From: Corallium rubrum
Lineage: Eukaryota; Cnidaria; Anthozoa; Scleralcyonacea; Coralliidae
DNA length: 64,000 nt
Direction of reading: 5' to 3'
NCBI GenBank assembly: GCA_964035015.1
Contig: OZ036005.1
Location: forward strand, 4,251,714-4,315,713
Positions 26,584 to 34,947 of this stretch are shown piece after piece (the first letter of the stretch is position 1; each line of letters opens with the position of its first letter). The position numbers and the translations under genes were made by a program. The notes under the pieces were generated by a model that saw only the letters and a program-made list of their open reading frames with translations, had not been told where the DNA came from and searched no databases.

Positions 26584-26649
26584 CTATGAGGACATTATGA
26601 AAAAGCTATATAATTATAATATATCTTTTATCGTAATGTTTTCAAATAG
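26584..26649 (+). ncRNA. hairpin H5
   Basis: GAGGACATTATG...AAAAG pairs with CTTTTATCGTAATGTTTTC with a small bulge; AT-rich loop. Confidence 0.5.
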
Positions 26650-26705
26650 CAATCCTTTTCTTCTTCGTCGTCTCTGTAAAGAATATCTTTTGTGTTTGAA
26701 AAATA

Positions 26706-26781
26706 CTATTGAAATACTAGTATAAAGAAGAAGACTAATAGCTAGTTTTACAAGTCTTCTTTTATCATAGTGTTTCAATAG
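26706..26781 (+). ncRNA. hairpin H6
   Basis: Long stem: CTATTGAAATACTA...AGAAGACT pairs with AGTCTTCTTTTAT...GTTTCAATAG, about 29 positions per arm, 17-nt loop. One of the best folds. Confidence 0.7.
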
Positions 26782-26836
26782 CAAGCCTTTTCTTCTTCTT
26801 CTTCTTCTTCTTCGTCGTCTTGTGCTTGAAATATTA

Positions 26837-26889
26837 TCGAAATACTATCTGAAATAGTATTTGAAATCCTATTTGAAATTGTATTTCAA
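26837..26889 (+). ncRNA. hairpin H7
   Basis: TCGAAATACTATCTGAAATA pairs imperfectly with TATTTGAAATTGTATTTCAA; built from a repeated GAAATA motif, so weaker evidence. Confidence 0.4.
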
Positions 26890-26932
26890 CAACATAGTAG
26901 CAGCGATGTGTGTCTTTTTTTTCGATATTTGG

Positions 26933-26981
26933 GATAAAGTTTTAAAAAAATAATGGTATCACTATTTTTTAAAGCTTTATC
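26933..26981 (+). ncRNA. hairpin H8
   Basis: GATAAAGTTTTAAAAAAATA pairs with TATTTTTTAAAGCTTTATC; one bulge, very short loop. Confidence 0.6.
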
Positions 26982-27046
26982 TAAAATATTGTTTCTTTTC
27001 ATCATTATTGTAATCTTCTTCCTCCATGCTAATGAGTAATGTTAAA

Positions 27047-27117
27047 TAAATAAAGCTTTGGAAAAGAAAGGTCGATCTATTAAATGATAGACAAGTTCTT
27101 TGCCAAAGAGTCATTTA
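27047..27117 (+). ncRNA. hairpin H9
   Basis: TAAATAAAGCTTTGGAAAAG pairs with CTTTGCCAAAGAGTCATTTA; inner GATCTATT/AATGATAGAC adds pairs. Confidence 0.6.
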
Positions 27118-27154
27118 AATAAATCATCTTCCTGTTCTTGTAAATTTCTTTTTT

Positions 27155-27226
27155 GTCTTTAGCAACATGATGAAAGAAGAGAGACCAGCTAGACAAGACT
27201 TTCTTTTATCATCACGTGTTCAAGAC
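27155..27226 (+). ncRNA. hairpin H10
   Basis: GTCTTTAGCAACATGATGA pairs with TCATCACGTGTTCAAGAC with few mismatches; purine-rich loop. Confidence 0.6.
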
Positions 27227-27290
27227 CAATATTCTCGTCGTCTTTTCTTTCTTTAATTTCTTTTGTAATCCTCCATAAACGAAGACAACA

Positions 27291-27353
27291 GGCGAAAACC
27301 TTTCAAGAAAGTGCCAGAGATATTCCGGCAGACTTTTTCCAAAGGTTTTTACC
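27291..27353 (+). ncRNA. hairpin H11
   Basis: GGCGAAAACCTTTCAAGAAA pairs with TTTTTCCAAAGGTTTTTACC; the stem continues with GTGCC/GGCAG. Confidence 0.65.
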
Positions 27354-27452
27354 ACATTTGTTTCTCCTTGTGGTTTCTTTCATCATCATCATCATCATTA
27401 TTGTAATCTTCCATAAACGAGGCGAAAAAAAGCTTTGAAAACAGATCGTGAG

Positions 27453-27500
27453 ACTAGAGAAGGAACGGATATCGCTATCGATACACGTTCCTTCTTTACC
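27453..27500 (+). ncRNA. hairpin H12
   Basis: AGAGAAGGAACG pairs with CGTTCCTTCTTT; inner GATATCGCTATCGATAC may fold further. Confidence 0.5.
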
Positions 27501-27845
27501 CTCGCAATTTGTAATCTTCCTCCCTATGTCTCTCCTTTGTTCTTTTCATTGTAATTATCTTCCCTCCAAAAGCGCTGGAAATGACGGAGTAACCAAGACA
27601 CCATCAGAACCAGAGCTTTGCGAAGGAAGCGCTGGCAAAGATGGTAACCAAGTGCACTGTCAGAGTTGTCTTTTCGGAAGCTTCCAAAAAAAAAAAATTA
27701 GTCTTCTCCGTTACAAGAACAAATGAATAATTATGTCAAGTACTATCCATTCATACTTGTAAATGAGATAAAAAAATAATCTGTTCCGTTTCTTCTTTTT
27801 TTTTCATCCATGTTTCTTCTCAGTTCTTGAAGCAACCAAATAATT
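27501..27845. other. array spacer with direct repeat
   Basis: No good hairpin found. AGCGCTGGAAATGACGG and AGCGCTGGCAAAGATGG form an imperfect direct repeat (27571 and 27628). A short plus-strand ORF here is not supported. Confidence 0.4.
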
Positions 27846-27904
27846 AGTGCCTTCGTCAATTCTGTTGCTTCTTTATGAAAGCATCAGATATTGACGAAGC
27901 CGCC
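27846..27904 (+). ncRNA. hairpin H13
   Basis: GTGCCTTCGTCAATTCTGTT pairs with the 3' arm ending ATATTGACGAAGCCGCC; loop near CTTTATGAA. Very regular stem. Confidence 0.7.
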
Positions 27905-27955
27905 ATTTAAAAAAATAAATCAATGGAATCTTTATCTCTTGGTGGTAATATATAT

Positions 27956-28020
27956 AAATGAAGCTTTACGAAAAGATGGTAATCAGTAAATGATAACCAT
28001 TTTCTCTTAGAGCTTTATTT
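27956..28020 (+). ncRNA. hairpin H14
   Basis: AAATGAAGCTTTACGAAAAG pairs with TTTTCTCTTAGAGCTTTATT and ATGGTAA with TAACCAT; related to H2/H3. Confidence 0.65.
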
Positions 28021-28030
28021 AAATATTTTT

Positions 28031-28234
28031 TTATTCATTAAAATATTTTTTACGCCAACGTTCTTGTCTATTTTTACAATCGCATCTGTAGTAGATTTTA
28101 CATATGACATCTTTGGGATAATTTCTTCGGCAAAAATCACAAAATACTTCATAAACATCACATTCACGGCACGTATAATATAACATGTGATTCACATTTT
28201 GAATTTGATTATTGCATCTGTAACAATCATTCAT
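28031..28234 (-). CDS. third zinc-ribbon-like small protein
   Basis: 67 residues, MNDCYRCNNQIQN..., with CxxC, CRECDVYEVFCDFC and CDC clusters spaced as in the zinc-ribbon protein at 34232-34447, and the same tail type (NRQERWRKK). It is isolated from that gene by 6 kb and embedded between hairpins H14 and H15. Confidence 0.7.
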   Translation of the reverse strand: MNDCYRCNNQIQNVNHMLYYTCRECDVYEVFCDFCRRNYPKDVICKIYYRCDCKNRQERWRKKYFNE

Positions 28235-28278
28235 GGTGACGACGACGACGATCTCTCATTTACAAGAATAAAAAGAGG

Positions 28279-28322
28279 ACCCAGACAGCCTTATTTTTAC
28301 ACCTGTAAATAAGAGCATGGGT
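28279..28322 (+). ncRNA. hairpin H15
   Basis: CTTATTTTTACA pairs with TGTAAATAAG with outer ACCCA/TGGGT; short and less certain. Confidence 0.4.
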
Positions 28323-28402
28323 TAGCATTCAACATGCTCAGCATTCAACGTATCTGAAGAATCCATTTGTTCTTCTGGTCGTGCCAGGGTACGTATGACA
28401 CA

Positions 28403-28459
28403 TCGTCAGAGAGTCAATTTAAAGAGTTGTTAACACTCTTTACGTTTTCTCTCTGACGA
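28403..28459 (+). ncRNA. hairpin H16
   Basis: TCGTCAGAGAG pairs with CTCTCTGACGA and TTTAAAGAGT with ACTCTTTACG; internal loop of about 5 nt. Confidence 0.65.
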
Positions 28460-28532
28460 AGGGTCTTCGTTTGCACGATCTTTTCTTTCTTCTTCTTTAT
28501 TCCAATTTAAGAGTGTTTTTTTAAGCTCTCTC

Positions 28533-28580
28533 AATGAATTCCCGACGTCAAATTATGTAAACTTGATGACGGAATTCATT
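28533..28580 (+). ncRNA. hairpin H17
   Basis: AATGAATTCCCGACGTCAA pairs with TTGATGACGGAATTCATT; 11-nt loop ATTATGTAAAC. Followed by CAGCTAGCTAACCTACACC. Confidence 0.7.
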
Positions 28581-28642
28581 CAGCTAGCTAACCTACACCA
28601 GATTTCTTCTTTTCCAATTGAGGAGTGTTTTTAAGTTCTCTC

Positions 28643-28691
28643 AATGAATTCCACACATCAAATTATGTAAACTTGCTGTACGGAATTCATT
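28643..28691 (+). ncRNA. hairpin H18 (duplicate of H17)
   Basis: Same stem ends and identical loop as H17, with the same CAGCTAGCTAA downstream; the mid-stem bases differ on both arms. Confidence 0.65.
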
Positions 28692-28740
28692 CAGCTAGCT
28701 AATCTACACCAGATTTCTTCTTCTTCAATACATCAAACCT

Positions 28741-28857
28741 ATGGGTAACGCAAAAATTGTATTTGACGATTTACGACAAAGAAATACAATTAAACGATAC
28801 TCACCCACCACGCTCTGGAAAGCGATGTTCTTCTATGCACTTCAAAAAAACACATGA
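28741..28857 (+). CDS. possible 38-residue ORF
   Basis: MGNAKIVFDDLRQRNTIKRY... with a basic/aromatic C-terminus. MGNA would suit N-myristoylation. No homologue in the window, so doubtful. Confidence 0.25.
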   Translation: MGNAKIVFDDLRQRNTIKRYSPTTLWKAMFFYALQKNT

Positions 28858-28879
28858 CTGCTCTTAAAAAAGTATTTAT

Positions 28880-29160
28880 TTATATTTCTGGGGAAAACGG
28901 TGAAATGTCGATTCCTAGTATTTAGGTAAAAATTACGTATTCCTATAATAATTGGATTCTGGGAAAAACGGTGAAATTTCGATTCTTAGTGAAAAAAAAT
29001 ATGTTAATTGGTTCTGAGAAAAGTAATATTTATATAATTCTGGGAAGAAAAAAAAAACGGTGAAATTTCGTATTCTTAGTAAATAGGTAAAAATTACGTA
29101 TTCCTATGGTTGTGGGTGAAGTAAAATATGGGTAAAACGGTGAAATTTTATTGACAAGCG
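28880..29160. repeat. degenerate repeats of about 60-90 nt
   Basis: GGTGAAATTTCG(TA)TTCTTAGT plus AAATTACGTATTCCTAT recur about four times (28898, 28966, 29059 and 29137). Similar to 19164-19275 in element A. The rest of the gap to 29470 shows no supported gene. Confidence 0.6.
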
Positions 29161-29470
29161 AATTTTAGCGAGCATAGTCGGAATGGAGTCGGAGTCGGAG
29201 ATGACATTGGGAATAATACGGGTGATAATGAAAGATAGGAAGAGTGCTGAACGTAGAGCTTTATTTATGCAACCCTTAGCGGCACGGGAATGGGTATACG
29301 CGAGGGAGAAAAAAAACACCTTACAACACATGAATTGTGAGTGATTTAAGCAAAAATCTGCTTTTTTCAGTAAATGTATGCGTTATTTTAACTGATGTCA
29401 TGAATAATTTAAAAAAAATAACCTGTATAAATTTGATCACGACTCGATTTGATTCATATTGAGCCTGAAG

Positions 29471-29806
29471 ATGATTTTTTTCTGGTGCATATTGTTCTTT
29501 TTTACAGCATTACCTAGCGTTGCTGGTGATCCAGAATGTTGTTATTGCGATTACGACAAGTCCCGCGTTTATCATATATCACATGGTGATGGTGAGAGTA
29601 AGCAGTTACTTGTCACGGATGTAAATGAGCTGAAGGATTGCGAGACGAAGAAGGATGGAAGCGATTACGACAAGTCCCGCGTTTATCATATATCACATGG
29701 TGATGGTGAGAGTAAGCAGCTACTTGTCACGGATGTAAGTGAGCTGAAGGATTGCGAGAAGAAGAAGGAAGGAATTTCAGAAGGAACAAACAAAGACAAA
29801 CAATGA
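29471..29806 (+). CDS. secreted protein with two 38-residue repeats
   Basis: 111 residues from ATG 29471. A clear signal peptide (MIFFWCILFFFTALPSVAG) is followed by DPECCYC and two almost identical modules (DYDKSRVYHISHGDGESKQL..., residues about 27-64 and 65-102) encoded by a 114-bp direct repeat (from 29549 and 29663). The C-terminus is Lys/Glu-rich. Secretion is inferred; no family recognised. Not seen in element A's visible part. Confidence 0.65.
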   Translation: MIFFWCILFFFTALPSVAGDPECCYCDYDKSRVYHISHGDGESKQLLVTDVNELKDCETKKDGSDYDKSRVYHISHGDGESKQLLVTDVSELKDCEKKKEGISEGTNKDKQ

Positions 29807-29831
29807 ATTATGAACAAAGTTTATTAATGAA

Positions 29832-30287
29832 CTATGAACAAAGTTTATTAATGTCATCTAATGTTGTTAGTTTATCAAAATTTGATGAAAGTGATTTTAG
29901 ACGTGCATATTCCACTGTCGGTAGACTTTCTAGTTCTCTGTGTAAAAAATGTTTAGGTACACGTGTCAATAAAGCATAATCCTTTAAAGCAATTGTCTCT
30001 TTTGATAAAGCGTGTTGTAGACAACTTGGGAAGATGCAGCAAACACCCGGATCGCAACTCGTTGAGGTTAAAGCAAATATATGTGGAATCTCGTCACATT
30101 TTTTAACACAGCATTCTTCTATATCCTCCCTTAATGTTGATATACTCCATAGTCGCTTAGCAACAGGATAAATAAACTTCAATAGATCTTCGCGCGTATA
30201 CTCAACATCATAACCCTTTTTCAGCAGTTGTTGCCTTAAGTATAACAATGTATTCAAACCAGTTTCTTCTTCTTCTTTTTCGGCCAT
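29832..30287 (-). CDS. conserved-looking protein, unknown
   Basis: 151 residues from ATG 30287 (MAEKEEEETGLNTLLYLRQQ). Many cysteines in the middle (ECCVKKCDE, CDPGVCCIFPSCLQH) suggest metal binding. Convergent with the secreted protein gene. The element A counterpart would be outside the window. Confidence 0.6.
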   Translation of the reverse strand: MAEKEEEETGLNTLLYLRQQLLKKGYDVEYTREDLLKFIYPVAKRLWSISTLREDIEECCVKKCDEIPHIFALTSTSCDPGVCCIFPSCLQHALSKETIALKDYALLTRVPKHFLHRELESLPTVEYARLKSLSSNFDKLTTLDDINKLCS

Positions 30288-30320
30288 TTTTTGTTCGTCA
30301 CAGGTAAAATTCGTATACAC

Positions 30321-30617
30321 ACAAAATAGAACACTTCAAAATATTTAAGTCATCAGCTAAAAAAAATGTTAATTTTGTCAAGTGTTTATTTTGGGAGCAG
30401 CATGTTAATTTTTTCAAGTGGTTATTCGGAGGAAGGGATGTTAATTTTTTTCAAGTGTTCTGGGAAAAAAAAAAGTTGGGAATTAAATATTTCATTCGTG
30501 ATGATAATTTTTAGACACGCGACCATTGGATGAGAAACTTAATTAGTTAGGAAATATGCAGCTATATAAACGTGAAAAAAATTAAAATAGTCATTTTTGA
30601 AAAGAAAGTTGATAGGT
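30321..30617 (+). promoter_or_regulatory. upstream region with ATGTTAATTTT repeats
   Basis: ATGTTAATTTT followed by CAAGTG occurs three times (30366, 30402 and 30439). TATATAAACGTG near 30573 could be the TATA box of the 30618 gene. Confidence 0.4.
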
Positions 30618-31478
30618 ATGGATGAATTTTACAAATTTGCCATGGAGAACAAGGTCGACATGAAGGAAATAATGAGGCTACAATCCGAAAGAATCGCGAA
30701 AGAAGAACGAGCAGCAGCAGCCGAGTTGAAACGCAAACAACATCTCGCGAGATTAGAAAGGGAACGGGCTGCTGCGATCGAGAATTATCGATTAAAGGAT
30801 AGGTGGGACAGCGTCTCTTCGACTCCTTCGATACTCGCTTCTTCTTCGACGATACTACCCGTCTCTTCGACCCCTTCGACGATGCCGGCTATTTCTTTGC
30901 TTCCTTCCATGTGCGAAATTTACAACGAAATGAGCGCTGCTGACAACATCCCGAATTTATCACCTTTATCTGGTTGTGGTGGTGGTAGTGATTCACCCAA
31001 CGCATTTGTGGATGAAGTTAACGACAACAACGACGACGCCGCCGTAGAAGTTATTGATGAGAGTTCTCAACAGCTAGCTACATCCAACCTTTTCAAATAT
31101 ATATATACATCACCCGTGGTGGAATCTCCTCAAACAGCGGCTGTACGACCTCAGGGGAAAAGTATCGAAGTTTTGAGGGAGGCATACATGGATTTGGAAC
31201 GAGGTAGATTAGAAGAACACGTAGACAAGAGAAATTATAGACGATCACTTTTTTTAAAAAAAAAGGAACAAATAGTAGAATCATACGGTATACTTAGTAG
31301 ACTTGATAACGACATTGTAGTAACGGCTGAAAATAAATTTAAAGAATTGAAATTTATTTACAACGAAAAACAAGAATATTTAACGCATTTAGTCACTGTA
31401 AAAGAGAAATTAGCAACGCTTGAAATGATCGCATCCAGATATATATTATTAGATAAAGCTAGCAACAAAAAAAAGTAA
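30618..31478 (+). CDS. coiled-coil / low-complexity protein
   Basis: 286 residues from ATG 30618. The N-terminal coiled coil is Arg/Ala/Glu-rich (RIAKEERAAAAELKRKQH), followed by a Ser/Thr/Pro-rich linker (VSSTPS repeats), an Asn/Asp tract and a conserved C-terminal helical domain starting near TAAVRPQGKS. The C-terminal domain is the part kept in element A at 8631-9106; here the whole gene is intact. Possibly a scaffold-like virion or regulatory protein; unproven. Confidence 0.75.
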   Translation: MDEFYKFAMENKVDMKEIMRLQSERIAKEERAAAAELKRKQHLARLERERAAAIENYRLKDRWDSVSSTPSILASSSTILPVSSTPSTMPAISLLPSMCEIYNEMSAADNIPNLSPLSGCGGGSDSPNAFVDEVNDNNDDAAVEVIDESSQQLATSNLFKYIYTSPVVESPQTAAVRPQGKSIEVLREAYMDLERGRLEEHVDKRNYRRSLFLKKKEQIVESYGILSRLDNDIVVTAENKFKELKFIYNEKQEYLTHLVTVKEKLATLEMIASRYILLDKASNKKK

Positions 31479-31614
31479 AAGTAAGTTTAAGATGAAAAAT
31501 TTTTTGTGTATTTTTTTGGGTAACCTAGTTTGAAATTTGTAATGAGATGTAAATAAAGGGTTATATATATTATTGACGTTTGTTGTGTATGTTACTTTTT
31601 TTTTTAAAATAAAA

Positions 31615-32031
31615 ATGGAATTTATAATAGAGGAGGTGAATAAAAGCGGGGTTTTTACACCAGATGGTACATTTGAGAAAAAAATTAAAGAAAACATTTC
31701 TATACAAAGACAATTATTAAAAAATATATCCCTTAATATCTCGAAGGAGCAATTCTTGGATATTTACAAAAAGATTCAACGTTATACTATCGGGGATATT
31801 ATCGCATATTATTCGTTGTTAATAGTGTTTTTTGAAGGTGTAGAGAAAAACCAGGAATTATTTATTCGTGATATTACAAAAATCACGTGTCAACATCTTA
31901 AAGATTGTTGTCTCGACGTGAACTTTGACAACGCTTATTGGGGTGTAACGACAACGAAATTTCAAAGGAGCAACTCCTGGGTAAAGATACTATCGGGGAT
32001 ATTATCGCATATCGTTGCTAATTGCGTTTGA
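31615..32031 (+). CDS. small protein upstream of Fic, altered C-terminus
   Basis: 138 residues. The first about 108 residues match the 114-residue gene 8101-8445. At about 31966 a 70-nt fragment of its own sequence (AAGGAGCAA-TCCTGG, ACTATCGGGGATATTATCGC) is repeated, giving a new tail and separating the stop from Fic, which in A it overlaps. Confidence 0.7.
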   Translation: MEFIIEEVNKSGVFTPDGTFEKKIKENISIQRQLLKNISLNISKEQFLDIYKKIQRYTIGDIIAYYSLLIVFFEGVEKNQELFIRDITKITCQHLKDCCLDVNFDNAYWGVTTTKFQRSNSWVKILSGILSHIVANCV

Positions 32032-32050
32032 AGGAGGAGGACGAAGAGAA

Positions 32051-32644
32051 ATGGATTGGGAACATCATTTAAGAATCAAAATATTTTCTTATTACACCGT
32101 ACTCATGGAGGAAAACGAAGAGAATTTGTTTTTTTTTTACAAGTGTGCAAAATATGCACGGGGATTAAGTGATTTTTACCGTTTAAAAAAATCAGATCGA
32201 GACCAAATGCAAATAAGTGAGATATGCGTTTATTTACATAAGCGTTGCATGAAAAATTACAGCGCGGGGAAATATTCTCTAAATTACAGATTTTGCGGTA
32301 ATCACAATCCACCAGCGCCTGACTATATAGAATTATACATGGAATTATTAGATGAACATTATCGTAGAATTAGAATTGAGAGTGACGTATTGAATTTGAC
32401 ACCTACACGAATATATTATATATTCGAATATATACATCCGTTTGGTGATGGTAATGGACGCGTGGGAAAAGCTTTACACGCTATATTGAGAAATAATTTA
32501 ACGTGCGGTGTAAAGTCTTTTAAACAACATAAAATGTTATGCGAACAACTAGAAATATTACAATGTAAAAAAGGTCAACGTGTTTTTGAAGATAGAAAAT
32601 CACATCTGCATACGTTACTTAATTTGAAAGATATATTAGAGTAG
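32051..32644 (+). CDS. Fic-domain protein
   Basis: 197 residues from ATG 32051 (MDWEHHLRIKIF). Fic loop HPFGDGNGRVGK as in the A copy, conserved including the Lys in place of the last Arg. One residue shorter than A (ESDVLN against ESDDVLN). Convergent with 32636-33862, overlapping by 9 nt. Its retention in both copies with an intact loop indicates selection. Confidence 0.88.
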   Translation: MDWEHHLRIKIFSYYTVLMEENEENLFFFYKCAKYARGLSDFYRLKKSDRDQMQISEICVYLHKRCMKNYSAGKYSLNYRFCGNHNPPAPDYIELYMELLDEHYRRIRIESDVLNLTPTRIYYIFEYIHPFGDGNGRVGKALHAILRNNLTCGVKSFKQHKMLCEQLEILQCKKGQRVFEDRKSHLHTLLNLKDILE

Positions 32645-33862
32645 TTTCTGTAAATAATTAATAAAATTATCGCTACGATATACGGAGGGAAAGAAATTAC
32701 GAATAAAAGTCAGCATGGTCTCGTTGACGCCGCTCATGTACTCGACAGTTATTGCGTGTGTTGTTGTTGGATACGTGAACACATATTCACTGGGTGTAAA
32801 ATTGGATAATATGACTTTTGGTTCTGTTATTGTTGTTAAGTTTTGTTTTATTATTTTTTTGATCGATTTTTTTGACACAGTATCATAATCAAACATTTCA
32901 AATTCTTGTGTGTCTAACCGTGATGAATTTTTTTCCTCACAATCGTCCAAAAAGCACATTTCATAATCTATATCTTCCTCTAATTCCTCTTTTGAAATAA
33001 TATCATAAATATCGTAAATATACGATTGTTTCTGAATCATCGCGCGGGGATTGTGTTTCTCACAAAAACAAACAAAGCAACAGGTTAAATTTAACAAAAA
33101 TCGTACACTTATTTCACCGTCTTTGCATTTAAGTGCTTGGTGGAAAAAATTCGGTGATTTACAATACAGATATACCGCTATAGTTACGCCTACATCACCG
33201 TACTTTCCATGTATGTATACGAATACGTCGTATAATGAAATACATGTTTTGTTGTTCCAACAACCACGATATATCCAGAAAGAGTAGGGTGTATGCATGC
33301 GGTTGTTATTTAGAAAAGCTATACGGTGATAAATTTCAGTGTGCCATGGCTCAAAGTCGGCTGGTATTATAGGAAAAAAAAAAGAATTATATATATGACA
33401 TCCTCTTTTGGGAAAAAATGAATAAATAAATCGTCGATCTCTTACTAATACTATATGACGTCCTTCATTTATAACACACCAGTTTCTATCGTGTTCATAC
33501 ATATAGGGAATTGTCATATAAAATTGTTCATTTCTCGCGATGACGTGACGTAATTTTCCACACCCGGGTAATACATTCCCACCATAGTATGTCCAAAAGT
33601 GATATGGAATACACCAACAAACTGTGGGGTTGGCGTCGGGGTCTTCTTGTAGTTGTGGAACTAGTCTTATGTAACCCCCTTCGTAGATATTCACTAACCC
33701 CATCAACCAGTACAGCAATCCAATTTCTCGGTTGGGGAAAAAACGAAAACATGTGTACAACAGCACGCTTCTTAATAATTCACTTATAGTTGTTTCTTTT
33801 GAACGTTTACTGTCTTCATTTATTTCATCTTTTTCTTCTTCGTCTCTTTGGCGTTTACTCAT
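32636..33862 (-). CDS. family 1 protein, 408 residues
   Basis: Homologue of 6293-7516: FFPNREIGLLYWLMG, FVCFCEKHNPRAM, LDDCEEKNSSRLD. The N-terminus is charged (MSKRQRDEEEKDE). Paralogue within the same element: 51003-52196. Divergent from 34033 across a 170-nt gap. Confidence 0.82.
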   Translation of the reverse strand: MSKRQRDEEEKDEINEDSKRSKETTISELLRSVLLYTCFRFFPNREIGLLYWLMGLVNIYEGGYIRLVPQLQEDPDANPTVCWCIPYHFWTYYGGNVLPGCGKLRHVIARNEQFYMTIPYMYEHDRNWCVINEGRHIVLVRDRRFIYSFFPKRGCHIYNSFFFPIIPADFEPWHTEIYHRIAFLNNNRMHTPYSFWIYRGCWNNKTCISLYDVFVYIHGKYGDVGVTIAVYLYCKSPNFFHQALKCKDGEISVRFLLNLTCCFVCFCEKHNPRAMIQKQSYIYDIYDIISKEELEEDIDYEMCFLDDCEEKNSSRLDTQEFEMFDYDTVSKKSIKKIIKQNLTTITEPKVILSNFTPSEYVFTYPTTTHAITVEYMSGVNETMLTFIRNFFPSVYRSDNFINYLQKLL

Positions 33863-33892
33863 CGTGAATATTTTTTGTTGTCTACGGTTAGA

Positions 33893-33915
33893 ACGGACTT
33901 TGACCGTTTTTATAA
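33893..33915 (-). promoter_or_regulatory. candidate promoter of 32636-33862
   Basis: TATAAAAACGGTCAAAGTCC on the minus strand, about 30-50 nt before the ATG, conserved with 6243-6270. Confidence 0.4.
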
Positions 33916-34032
33916 TTTAATTTCTCCAATTTGAATCTCTGGGTTTTTTTTTAAACAAAATTATTATAATTAGTAGGGTATAAAAAAACTGGGTTTTTTT
34001 TTTTATATACTTATTTTAAAACAAACATCATC

Positions 34033-34275
34033 ATGAATACATCCAAAAGCGATGAGGAAGAGCGTGCTGAAATTTTACAAAAAATGCGTGATTTAAAAGA
34101 GTTAACTACAAAATATGTTATTAGTTATCGCAGCGTGCAGCAAGCTATGACGGCGTACGCTTTAAAAGGAAAAAAAGACAGTGAATTGTTGAATTGGGAT
34201 CATTACCGCACGATACTTCAGGAAATTTCAAATGATGTTTTGCATAATATGCCGTCAACAAACAGTGGGGATTGA
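34033..34275 (+). CDS. small helical conserved protein
   Basis: 80 residues (MNTSKSDEEERAEIL). Matches 5843-6112 with QAMTAYALKGKKDSELLNWD. Overlaps the next ORF by 44 nt. Confidence 0.72.
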   Translation: MNTSKSDEEERAEILQKMRDLKELTTKYVISYRSVQQAMTAYALKGKKDSELLNWDHYRTILQEISNDVLHNMPSTNSGD

Positions 34276-34447
34276 ACGGTGTTATTTTACGTGTAGAAAA
34301 TGTGATGTGAATATAATGTATTGTGATTTATGCAGAAGAATTTCTCCATTAGTAATTGGAATACGTGTCTCGTGTTCTCGATGCGTTTGTATAAAAAGGA
34401 AACAACGGTGGGGTTTGCAATTTGACAGAGACGACGTGTTATTATGA
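34232..34447 (+). CDS. small Cys-rich zinc-ribbon-like protein
   Basis: 71 residues; same ten-cysteine pattern as 5671-5886 (CIIC, CYFTCRKC, YCDLC, CSRCVC). Stop overlaps the start of the following gene. Confidence 0.75.
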   Translation: MMFCIICRQQTVGIERCYFTCRKCDVNIMYCDLCRRISPLVIGIRVSCSRCVCIKRKQRWGLQFDRDDVLL

Positions 34448-34923
34448 TGAAACGTTCATTCATATGTACAGCAGATTTTGATAAAGCCGTGTCTATGCAG
34501 GATGCTAGAAGAAAGCAAAAGAAAGAAGACGAAGAAGCAGAAGAAGATCCCACGTCGACATTATCACCATCCTCATCACCGCTAGCAGTAGCCGAACTAG
34601 AAATACACCCTCAAGAGATCACCACGTATGAACGGTGTATTTTGGAGTTAATAAACAAGAAGATCAACAAGGTGTATTTTGATGCCTGTGGTTGTGTTAT
34701 TACACAGGAAGAAAAAGTCAAGCTGTTTCTCGCAACCGCTTTGAAAGAACTAGATCGTGAAGAACTGCGTCGCAATTTTCTCGAAGATCTTAAACAAGCC
34801 GTACCAAACTATGATATAACGCTTACCTCTAATATATTAAAAATGATTAGATGTGACACGCACATGCGTCAATTATGTGAAGATAATTATCATTATTTTA
34901 AAGATAAATTGCTGGATTTTTAA
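34447..34923 (+). CDS. conserved protein with acidic/Ser linker
   Basis: 158 residues (ATG 34447; a second ATG at 34444 is also possible). MKRSFICTADFDKAV, a charged linker with EEDPTSTLSPSSSP, then CGCVITQEEKVKLF. Homologue of 5201-5674. Confidence 0.77.
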   Translation: MKRSFICTADFDKAVSMQDARRKQKKEDEEAEEDPTSTLSPSSSPLAVAELEIHPQEITTYERCILELINKKINKVYFDACGCVITQEEKVKLFLATALKELDREELRRNFLEDLKQAVPNYDITLTSNILKMIRCDTHMRQLCEDNYHYFKDKLLDF

Positions 34924-34947
34924 TTTTTTTTGTCATTCTGCTGTAAG

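Larger units (their letters stand above)
25881..28691 (+). ncRNA. array of about 18 pre-miRNA-like hairpins
   Basis: Almost gene-free 2.8-kb zone (one small minus ORF at 28031-28234) in which imperfect inverted repeats of 45-77 nt follow each other every 60-300 nt. Arms are 12-30 nt and loops 4-20 nt, resembling animal pre-miRNA stems. Spacers share strings such as ATTGTAATCTTCC and CATCTAAAATATT, and several 3' arms share AAAGCTT(C/T)AT, so the units arose by duplication. Transcription and processing are inferred; the coding strand is not certain. Single units are listed below. Confidence 0.6.

Noticed and set aside
27448-27726. 92-codon ORF inside the hairpin array
   Set aside because: No homologue, overlaps hairpin H12, composition follows the array.
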